DNA from: JAYEHC01 sp964490635
Lineage (GTDB): Bacteria; Patescibacteriota; Minisyncoccia; JAHIHE01; JAGLIN01
Length of the DNA stretch: 10,587 nucleotides
Direction of reading: 5' to 3'
Assembly: GCA_964490635.1 (NCBI GenBank)
Contig: CAZBCK010000035.1
Location: 1-10,587, forward strand
Below, piece by piece: positions 1-5,600 of the stretch; the stretch's first letter is position 1, and each line of letters starts with the position of its first letter. The position numbers and the translations under genes are program-made. The notes under the pieces were generated by a model. The model was not told the DNA's origin, ran no database searches, and saw nothing but the letters and a program-made list of their open reading frames with translations.

Positions 1-1
1 A

Positions 2-442
2 GAGGGAGCAATCTACATCCGCTTTTATACTCAATACGGTGTAGCTTCGGAAACAATTATCGTTCCAATGAATAATAATTCAAACCAAAGCAATCTTAAT
101 GAAGGAGACATTATCACCGGACCGGATAAGATCAAGGTCTATATCATTAATAACCATAATTACAAAAGACACATCTTCAATCCCGATATATTCAAGATGT
201 ACAACCATCTCAAATGGGAGAATATCAAACAAGTGTCAAAAGAAACTTTAAACTCTTTTAAAACATCTAATCTTTATAGAACTCTCAATGATTACAAGGT
301 CTATCTCTTGGAAGAGATAGATGAGATAAAAGCAAACAAACACCATCTTAACCTAACCCCCCAACAATTTAAAAAAGAATATGACTGGAACGGAGTATTT
401 GAGATAAATAAGGAGGAAGCGGGGTATTATGAAGAAAGATAA
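2..442 (+). CDS. C-terminal part of a surface protein with a tandem tail domain (5' end outside window)
   Basis: The frame is open from base 2 without a stop, so the ATG at 68 is probably an internal methionine and the gene begins before the window. The first ~22 residues (GAIYIRFYTQYG...SETIIV) look like the last strands of an Ig-like or fibronectin-like beta-sandwich. After an Asn/Ser-rich linker come two related segments of about 45 residues. Counted from the ATG at 68, these are residues ~23-66 (KVYIINN...KRHIFNPDIFKMY..W.NI..VS.E.L) and ~78-121 (KVYLLEE...HHLNLTPQQFKKEYDW.GVFEINKEE). Both share the pattern K-V-Y, a basic/His stretch, F-K-x-Y, W-x-x-V/I and E. Similar KVY...KRHI...F..Y.W modules often close secreted proteins of Patescibacteria; their function is unknown to me. 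The next gene is a glycosyltransferase 21 bases on. I am sure of the frame and partial status, moderately sure of the family, and do not know the role. Confidence 0.75.
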   Translation, partial: EGAIYIRFYTQYGVASETIIVPMNNNSNQSNLNEGDIITGPDKIKVYIINNHNYKRHIFNPDIFKMYNHLKWENIKQVSKETLNSFKTSNLYRTLNDYKVYLLEEIDEIKANKHHLNLTPQQFKKEYDWNGVFEINKEEAGYYEER

Positions 443-463
443 AAAAGAGATAAAAATAAATTT

Positions 464-1183
464 ATGATATTATCAATCATCATTCCCACAAAAAACGAAG
501 AAAAATATTTGCCAAAACTTTTGAAAAGTATAAAGAAACAAACATTCAAGGATTATGAGATCATAGTTTCCGATAACTGCTCAAAAGATAAAACAAAAGA
601 AATTGCGAAAAAATACGGCTGTAAAATTGTCAGTGGAGGATTGCCCGGAAAAGCAAGGAACCAAGGAACAAAAGTGGCTCAAGGTAATATATTACTATTT
701 TTAGATGCCGATACTGAATTAAAAACTGAAGATTTTCTCAGAAAGGCAATTGAGGAATTTAAAAACAGAAGATTGGATATTGCCGTGCCGTTAATGTTTC
801 TAAAAGGAAAAAAAACGGACAAGCTCTATTTTGAATTTTGGAACCGTCTCACGGAATTTTTTCAGTATTCTTTGACACCTTTCGCCGGCGGTTGGTGTAT
901 TTTTATTAAGAAAGATCTGCATAATAAAATAAAAGGTTTTGATGAAAGAATAATTTTGGGAGAAGATTCTGATTATGCGCAAAGGGCCGTTAAATATAAA
1001 CTATTCAAAATAAAATTTAAAGTTCTGAAAAGCATTAAAATTCAGGTTTCTCCTCGTCGCTTTGAAAAAGAAGGTCATCTGAAAGTCGCTGCGCAATCAA
1101 TCGGAACCGGACTTCATTGGGCATTTTTGGGAAAAGACAGGAAGAATAAATTCGGGTATAAATTTGATATTTATAAAAAATGA
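464..1183 (+). CDS. Family 2 (GT-A fold) glycosyltransferase
   Basis: A 239-residue GT2 enzyme, probably cytoplasmic or membrane-associated, moving a sugar from a nucleotide-sugar donor to a lipid, glycan or protein acceptor. Visible motifs: the N-terminal strand LSIIIPTKNEEKYLPKLL (residues 3-20); SDNCSKDKT (36-44) with the donor-binding Asp; the metal-binding DAD at 81-83; GGW at 142-144 in the acceptor region; and the GEDSDYAQRA block (166-175), where the ED pair is the usual catalytic-base position. The VSPRRFEKEG segment (195-204) is also typical of this subgroup. No transmembrane helix is obvious. Length is normal for a stand-alone GT2 domain. The ATG at 464 fits the family start, but upstream there is only a weak purine stretch. 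The stop is TGA. The Memo-CapA gene starts 10 bases downstream, so co-transcription is likely. Donor and acceptor cannot be told from the sequence. Confidence 0.9.
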   Translation: MILSIIIPTKNEEKYLPKLLKSIKKQTFKDYEIIVSDNCSKDKTKEIAKKYGCKIVSGGLPGKARNQGTKVAQGNILLFLDADTELKTEDFLRKAIEEFKNRRLDIAVPLMFLKGKKTDKLYFEFWNRLTEFFQYSLTPFAGGWCIFIKKDLHNKIKGFDERIILGEDSDYAQRAVKYKLFKIKFKVLKSIKIQVSPRRFEKEGHLKVAAQSIGTGLHWAFLGKDRKNKFGYKFDIYKK

Positions 1184-1193
1184 TTACGATAGA

Positions 1194-2993
1194 ATGCCAA
1201 AATTTTTTACATTAATAACTGTTATAGGAATATTTATAATATTTGGAGTTGCGGGGAAATTTATCTATGACGACTATTCAAATCTGCGTAAAAAAATATC
1301 CGCTCACAATAATAGTGTTGCTGTTTTGCCGGTGAAAGAATCAACAATAGCAGGTGGAGTGGTTCCGCATCATTCGGTCGCCGAAAGCATTATTGAAGAT
1401 TTTTTCAGCAATATTGCCAAAGTGGAATATCTGGAGACAATTGTTTTGCTAAGCCCCAATCATTTTGATAGTGTAAATTTTGCCAAAGAAGAAGCATTTA
1501 TATCTGTTTCAAAGGATGCCAGAGATTTGGATGGTCTTGAAATTGACAATTCGCTTTTGAATGATTTATCTGTCAAAAATAAATTTGAATTCAATAGCTC
1601 ATTTATTAAATTGGATCACGGAATTACGAATTTATTGCCATTTATTAAAAAGCATTTTCCTAAAACAAAAATAGTTCCAATTCTGGTTCCGTTTGAAACA
1701 GACAAAGAAAAGATTAAAAAACTGGCAAAAGATATCAACTCAAAAATATCTTCTAATGGAATAGTGATCGCCAGTGTTGATTTTTCGCATTATCTTCCAA
1801 AAAGTGTCGCTGATCTCCACGATATCAAAAGCACAAGAACACTTGTGAATTTTGAAGAAGAAGAATTTGAAAATTTGGAAGTGGATTGTTGGCAATGCTT
1901 ATACGTGGCAAGATTATTTGCCCGACAGCGCGGGAAAGAATTTCCGGAAATTATCGCGCGCAATAATTCTGTTGATTTTTCCGGAATAAAAGACGAGGAA
2001 GAAACAACATCCTATGTCAGTATTGTTTTCAAGGAGGGGACTTTCCGAGATAAAAAAATAATTGAAAGTAAAACGGTTTTATTCGTCGGAGACATTATGT
2101 TGGACAGGGAGGTGGAAAATTTAATGGCAAAAAACGGAACGCTTTATCCCTTCCGGAAAATAAATAGATTTACGAACGGTGTTGACATTGTCTTTGGAAA
2201 TCTGGAGGGACCAATTGTGAAAGATCTTCCCGATTTTTCGGACAGATCTCTGAAATTTGCTTTTTCAAAAAATACTGTTGAAGGGCTTGCTTTTGGAAAT
2301 TTTAGTTTACTTTCATTGGCAAATAATCATACTCTGAATGCCAGAGAGAACGGACCAAGAGAAACAAGAGAATTTTTAAAGAAAGGCGCTATAGATTTTG
2401 TCGGAGATCCTTCAGAATGTTCTCAAGAATTTTCATATCAAAAAAATGGGATAGCATTTCTTGCTTTTAATGAAACTTATCCTTCAAGCTGTACTGATAA
2501 AGAAATTATTGACACTATAAAATCGGTCAAGGCGAAAAACCCAGAAGATTTTTTGATTGTCAGTTTGCACTGGGGAAATAAATATCGTTTGACAAGTTCG
2601 TACAATCAGCGGAAGTTAGCGTGTCAAATAATTGACGCCGGAGCGGACTTGATCATTGGTCATCATCCTCATGTCGTTCAGGAAATTGAGATATATAAAA
2701 ACAAATTAATTTTCTATTCTCTGGGAAATTTCATTTTTGATCAATATTTTTCAAAAAACACTCAGCAGGGGCTTGCCGTTGGGCTTGAGATCTATCCAAA
2801 CGCGAACGCTCAAAAATATTCTTCTCTCAACGGCAAAGAGCTTGTCTTTCGTCTTTTTCCAATTCAAAGCAAGCTGTCACAGCCGTTTTTAATGGAACAA
2901 AAAAACGCAAAACTGTTTTTAGAAAAGCTGGCGAAGAAATCTGATAAAAGTTTGGCTGAAGGGATAAGAAGTGGTATAATAGAAATTAAGTAA
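1194..2993 (+). CDS. Membrane-anchored Memo-like / CapA-like metallophosphatase fusion protein
   Basis: This 599-residue protein starts at MPKFF; an upstream ATG at 1164 would overlap the glycosyltransferase by 20 bases and adds an unhelpful hydrophilic leader. Residues ~4-24 form one hydrophobic helix, so it looks like a signal anchor with the rest outside the membrane. Numbering from 1164 (subtract 10 for the chosen start): residues ~50-290 match the Memo family (AmmeMemoRadiSam protein B). The expected metal-site histidines are present in VVPHH (69/70), LLSPNH (100), KLDHG (152) and VDFSHY (209), with cysteines C242/C245 where Memo has its conserved Cys. Residues ~303-545 match the CapA/PgsA family (PGA_cap, a calcineurin-like metallophosphatase): GDIMLDR (309-315), GNLEGP (345-350), LANNHTL (385-391), SLHWG (467-471), GHHPHV (499-504), YSLGNFIFD (518-526). 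Both halves keep their metal ligands, so both may be active. CapA proteins act in capsule or poly-gamma-glutamate assembly; the substrate here is unknown. The neighbouring glycosyltransferase supports an envelope role. Confidence 0.85.
   Translation: MPKFFTLITVIGIFIIFGVAGKFIYDDYSNLRKKISAHNNSVAVLPVKESTIAGGVVPHHSVAESIIEDFFSNIAKVEYLETIVLLSPNHFDSVNFAKEEAFISVSKDARDLDGLEIDNSLLNDLSVKNKFEFNSSFIKLDHGITNLLPFIKKHFPKTKIVPILVPFETDKEKIKKLAKDINSKISSNGIVIASVDFSHYLPKSVADLHDIKSTRTLVNFEEEEFENLEVDCWQCLYVARLFARQRGKEFPEIIARNNSVDFSGIKDEEETTSYVSIVFKEGTFRDKKIIESKTVLFVGDIMLDREVENLMAKNGTLYPFRKINRFTNGVDIVFGNLEGPIVKDLPDFSDRSLKFAFSKNTVEGLAFGNFSLLSLANNHTLNARENGPRETREFLKKGAIDFVGDPSECSQEFSYQKNGIAFLAFNETYPSSCTDKEIIDTIKSVKAKNPEDFLIVSLHWGNKYRLTSSYNQRKLACQIIDAGADLIIGHHPHVVQEIEIYKNKLIFYSLGNFIFDQYFSKNTQQGLAVGLEIYPNANAQKYSSLNGKELVFRLFPIQSKLSQPFLMEQKNAKLFLEKLAKKSDKSLAEGIRSGIIEIK
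2952..2980 (+). promoter_or_regulatory. Predicted sigma-70 promoter inside the 3' end of the Memo-CapA gene
   Basis: TTGGCT (2952-2957, 4 of 6 matches to TTGACA) is followed after 17 bases by a perfect TATAAT (2975-2980), with TGG just before it as an extended -10. The start of transcription would be near 2987, in the last codons of the upstream gene. It points to the region holding the restriction-methylase remnant (ATG at 3079) and may once have served it. Motif match only. Confidence 0.45.
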
Positions 2994-3078
2994 CAGGACT
3001 TTAATGTTTTTTGTAGCGAATAATGATATTAATATTTTTAAAGGAAAATAAACTTAATTTTTTAATAAGTCAAAAATT

Positions 3079-3503
3079 ATGACTCATTTGACTAAACCGA
3101 AAAATAGTGAAGTTGATGCTCATACTTATATAAAAGAAGAGTTTGAAAAATTAGGTTGGATTGTAAGAAATCAAATATTGATCAATATATTATGACGAAG
3201 AACCAAATTTTAATGGCAAGTGTTTAACAGTTGTCTTAAACGGCAGTGTTGGAGAGACTTTTTTTCAGTTTGATGATTTTATAACAAAATGGGTATAATC
3301 CTTATTTGTTATTCTATGTTGCAGTAATGATTAGAAAACATAAATGGAAATATAATTATTATAGGAAGTTAAATTTAACAAAACTTAAGAAAATGCAAAT
3401 CCCAATGCCTTTTAAGAATGAGACAGAATTAGATTTAAATTATGTAGAAACAATTACAAAAAACATTTATGGTTTTAATGAACTAAAAAAATATTTGCAG
3501 TAA
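3079..3503 (+). pseudogene. Gutted type IIG-like restriction-modification enzyme (N-6 DNA methylase family), core deleted
   Basis: Two ends of one large gene appear to survive. The ATG at 3079 opens a 38-codon frame (ends 3195) whose start, MTHLTKPKNSEVDAHTYIKE followed by a KLGW segment, is what I expect at the N-terminus of large N-6 DNA methylase / type IIG-like enzymes. It runs out at about codon 31, before any catalytic motif. From about 3182 another frame encodes YYDEEPNFNGKCLTVVLNGS and then VGETF, a typical specificity-domain segment, up to a TAA at 3296. A third frame from about 3297 to 3503 gives NPYLLFYVAVMIRKHKW, then NYYRKLNLTKLKKM and a GFNELKKYL end, matching the C-terminus of the same class. 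So the methylase core (several hundred residues) is missing and a second small deletion has shifted the frame near 3285-3297. The 65-codon frame at 3306-3503 is part of this debris, not a separate gene. The family name comes from memory of conserved ends. Confidence 0.65.
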
Positions 3504-3522
3504 AGTGTTTTAAAAAATTATT

Positions 3523-3536
3523 TATAATAAGCATTA
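3523..3536 (+). promoter_or_regulatory. -10 element just before rpoD
   Basis: A perfect TATAAT lies at 3523-3528 with no good -35 at normal spacing (TTGCAG at 3495-3500 is 22 bases away, too far). Transcription would begin near 3535-3536, at the first ATG of rpoD. Either the message is leaderless from 3536, or translation starts at 3587 behind an AGGGAG motif (3574-3579) with a ~50-base leader. This is a motif match only. Confidence 0.35.
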
Positions 3537-4891
3537 TGAAAATAAAAAAGGAAAGAAAAACTACTATTAAAAAAGGGAGAAGAGCAATGAAGAAAGCGGC
3601 AAAAAAAGTCAAAGTGAAAGCGAAGAAGACGGATAAGACAAAAACTAAAAAGATAGTCAGAAAACAAAGTACGAAAAAAGCGGTTAAAAAAAAGGCAGCA
3701 AAGAAATTTTTTAAAAAAACCGCGATTAAAAAAAATAAAATGGCAAAAAAAACGAAAGCTGGAAAAAAAATTAAAAAAAAAGCCAAAGGAAAATTTGGAA
3801 TTAACAATGAACAGATCAAAGAATTGATAAACAGAGGAAAATCAAGAGGATTTATAACACAAGAGGAAATTGTTCATGTCATTCCTGATGTTGAAGATGA
3901 TATAGCAGGGTTGGAATATCTGTATGAACAGCTGGAACAAAACAGCATAGAAGTACGAGACACTGTTGATATAATTGATTTTTCTGATAAGAAAGAGGAT
4001 GAGAGCAAAAAAAGCGTAAAAGAAGTTAAAGCGGAAATGAGCAGTTTATCGCTTGATAACATTTTTAATGACTCAGTCCAGATGTACCTTCGTGAGATAG
4101 GAAGAGTTCCACTCTTGACCGGAGAGGAAGAAATCCAGTTGTCAAAAAGAAAAGAAAGAGGTGATTTTGTGGCAAGACAAAAAATGGCGGAAGCAAATCT
4201 TCGTCTGGTTGTAAGTATCGCGAAAAAATATGTTGGGCGAAGCGCGAATTTAAGTTTATTAGATCTGATACAAGAAGGAAATATAGGATTATTTCGGGCA
4301 GTGGAAAAATTTGATTATCACAAAGGGTATAAATTTTCAACCTACGCAACTTGGTGGATCAGACAGGCAATCACAAGAGCTATTGCCGATCAATCAAGAA
4401 CTATTAGAATTCCTGTTCATATGGTTGAAACGATAAATAAATTTTCGCAAATCACGAGACGGCTTGTTCAAGATCTTGGACGAGAGCCTTTACCGGAAGA
4501 AATTGCTTCTGAAATGGGAATAGAAGTTGAGAAAGTGAGACATATTATGAAAATATCGCAAGATACTGTTTCTTTGGAAACATCAGTTGGAGAAGGTGAT
4601 GACAAAAGCACGCTACGTGACTTTATAGAAGACACAGAGACTGTTCTTCCGTCTCAAGATGCGGGACGGCGGCTTTTAAAAGGATATGTCAAAGAAGTTC
4701 TTGTTGAACTTTCTCCAAGAGAACAAAAGATCTTAAAAATGCGTTTTGGATTGGAAGATGGAGTTACCCATACTTTAGAGGAAATTGGGCAAGAATTTGG
4801 TGTAACGAGAGAAAGAATTCGTCAAATAGAAGCTAAAGCGTTGGAAAGAATCAAAAAGCACAGAGAATCAAAAAAACTGGAGGATTATTAA
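3536..4891 (+). CDS. rpoD: RNA polymerase primary sigma factor (sigma-70, RpoD)
   Basis: This protein of 451 residues directs RNA polymerase to housekeeping promoters. Residues 1-86 are a lysine/alanine-rich basic tail resembling histone H1 tails. Residues ~88-142 look like region 1.1 (NNEQIKELINRGKSRGFIT...). Region 1.2 is ~178-210 (DSVQMYLREIGRVPLLT). Region 2 is ~217-290, with the core-binding and -10 recognition segment including DLIQEGNIGLFRAVEKFD and YKFSTYATWWIRQAI. Region 3 is ~300-366. Region 4 is ~390-445, with the -35 recognition helix-turn-helix (TLEEIGQEFGVTRERIRQIE). The long non-conserved insert of E. coli RpoD is absent, as in other short primary sigmas. The start is uncertain: ATG 3536 has a -10 box immediately upstream, whereas ATG 3587 (434 residues) has AGGGAG 7 bases upstream. 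No clear terminator follows. The identity is secure; the role of the basic tail is unknown. Confidence 0.97.
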   Translation: MKIKKERKTTIKKGRRAMKKAAKKVKVKAKKTDKTKTKKIVRKQSTKKAVKKKAAKKFFKKTAIKKNKMAKKTKAGKKIKKKAKGKFGINNEQIKELINRGKSRGFITQEEIVHVIPDVEDDIAGLEYLYEQLEQNSIEVRDTVDIIDFSDKKEDESKKSVKEVKAEMSSLSLDNIFNDSVQMYLREIGRVPLLTGEEEIQLSKRKERGDFVARQKMAEANLRLVVSIAKKYVGRSANLSLLDLIQEGNIGLFRAVEKFDYHKGYKFSTYATWWIRQAITRAIADQSRTIRIPVHMVETINKFSQITRRLVQDLGREPLPEEIASEMGIEVEKVRHIMKISQDTVSLETSVGEGDDKSTLRDFIEDTETVLPSQDAGRRLLKGYVKEVLVELSPREQKILKMRFGLEDGVTHTLEEIGQEFGVTRERIRQIEAKALERIKKHRESKKLEDY

Positions 4892-4899
4892 ATTACTAT

Positions 4900-5259
4900 T
4901 TAGAGATAAACTAAGCACTGTTCCTTGGAATAAAATTGAAGCCCTAAGCGTATGTTTTTCCTTCTCGGCATCTTTTCAAATCTTTCAATAATTTTTTATT
5001 CGGTTGATTCCGCAGTCGCTCTTTTTAGTTTATCCGCAATCTGAATCTTTGGTTTGATTTTATTCTTCTTTTTATGGTTTTTTGTTTCGCGATTCTGGCA
5101 TCATATTTTCCATTCTTATTTTTTATTCCGCATTGATTCTCTGTGAATTGTTGTTCTGTTTTTTCTCAATATCTGAGCGATTTCTTCCTGTTTTATTTTT
5201 GTTTTTTTAAGATCGGATAGTTTATTTCTCTTGTCCGGTGTAATATGTTTGTAGGACAT
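4900..5259 (-). pseudogene. Degenerate IS30-family transposase fragment
   Basis: The + strand here is pyrimidine-rich because the debris reads on the minus strand. From an ATG at 5259 downward, the frame gives MSYKHITPDKRNKLSDLKK and then a helix-turn-helix (QEEIAQILRKNRTTIHRE), ending at a TAA at 5118-5116. This is the classic N-terminus of IS30 transposases (MSYxHLT..ER...I..L...G.....IA..L.....TI.RE..RN). A +/-1 shift then continues the family pattern in another frame: NGKYDARIAKQKTIKRR and SNQRFR, up to a stop at about 5027-5025. The rest, down to the stop at 4902-4900, is open but not assignable; PRRKN could be an echo of the NxRPRK motif near the IS30 C-terminus, which is speculative. 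The DDE catalytic core is absent, so the element is dead. I did not find its terminal inverted repeats. Confidence 0.65.
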
Positions 5260-5312
5260 CTGTTTGCTGATTAATAATTATACTAACTTGCTAAAATAAT
5301 TCCATTATTTTT

Positions 5313-5340
5313 GTCATTCCCGCGGAGGCGGGAATCCAGT
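5313..5340. repeat. dRS3-like GC-rich hairpin repeat
   Basis: Arms ATTCCCGC (5316-5323) and GCGGGAAT (5328-5335) pair perfectly over 8 bp around a GGAG loop, inside very AT-rich DNA, with the flanks GTC and CCAGTA. The unit resembles the dispersed ATTCCC-N8-GGGAAT elements known as dRS3 in Neisseria and similar GTCATTCCCGC-type repeats seen in many bacterial genomes. No T-run follows, so it is unlikely to be a simple terminator. It sits just upstream of the dead IS30 fragment, between rpoD and the helicase. Confidence 0.6.
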
Positions 5341-5425
5341 AAGTCTCAATAAACAATGATTTTCGTATAATTTTTTTTAATTTGCAAAAATGAAATTATT
5401 TAAGCAAGTGAATATAAGTGCGAAT

Positions 5426-5437
5426 ACTTAATTAAGT
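5426..5437. repeat. 12-bp perfect palindrome
   Basis: ACTTAATTAAGT is a perfect palindrome about 45 bases upstream of the helicase promoter and is followed by CTTTT. It could be an operator, but such AT palindromes arise easily by chance. Between it and the dRS3-like hairpin (5341-5425) I see nothing else except an isolated TATAAT at 5366-5371 with no -35 partner. Confidence 0.25.
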
Positions 5438-5481
5438 CTTTTGTAATGTTGCGATTGGGAGTAGAATGTAGGATTTGGTCC

Positions 5482-5510
5482 TTGACAAAAATATTTAGCT
5501 ATGCTATGGT
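5482..5510 (+). promoter_or_regulatory. Strong sigma-70 promoter for the DEAD-box helicase
   Basis: A perfect TTGACA (5482-5487) and TATGGT (5505-5510) are separated by exactly 17 bases, and TGC before the -10 gives an extended -10. The predicted transcript starts near 5517, leaving an ~84-base leader before the ATG at 5601. Short arms ATTTA (5493-5497) and TAAAT (5511-5515) flank the -10. Confidence 0.7.
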
Positions 5511-5556
5511 TAAATTTCTTAATCAACGGATCTGTCTATTTCTTTTTCAGCTAAAT

Positions 5557-5592
5557 ATCTGACCTTGAGATTCACGAGTCAGATTTTTTTTT
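5557..5592 (+). terminator. Intrinsic terminator-like hairpin in the helicase leader (possible attenuator)
   Basis: ATCTGAC (5557-5563) pairs with GTCAGAT (5578-5584) in a perfect 7-bp stem with a 14-base loop, and the stem runs into an unbroken T-tract (5584-5592). It ends 8 bases before the helicase ATG and lies downstream of the predicted promoter, so it would stop the helicase transcript itself. A competing small stem, TCAG (5547-5550) with CTGA (5559-5562), uses the same left arm and could free the T-tract. The stem is only 3 of 7 GC, so strength is moderate. Confidence 0.5.
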
Positions 5593-5600
5593 ATTATTAT

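Noticed and set aside
1164..1193. ATG at 1164 as the start of the Memo-CapA gene
   Set aside because: It would overlap the glycosyltransferase by 20 bases and puts a charged leader before the signal anchor; ATG 1194 gives a standard short N-terminus.
3475..3819. A 114-codon minus-strand frame full of Phe, Leu and Ile that looks like a membrane protein
   Set aside because: It is the antisense of the Lys/Ala-rich RpoD tail; AAA/AAG codons read backwards give TTT/CTT, so the hydrophobic look is an artefact.
5565..5600. TTG at 5565 as the helicase start, adding 12 residues
   Set aside because: It lies in the loop of the terminator-like hairpin, the added residues come from the T-tract, and the family start fits the ATG at 5601.
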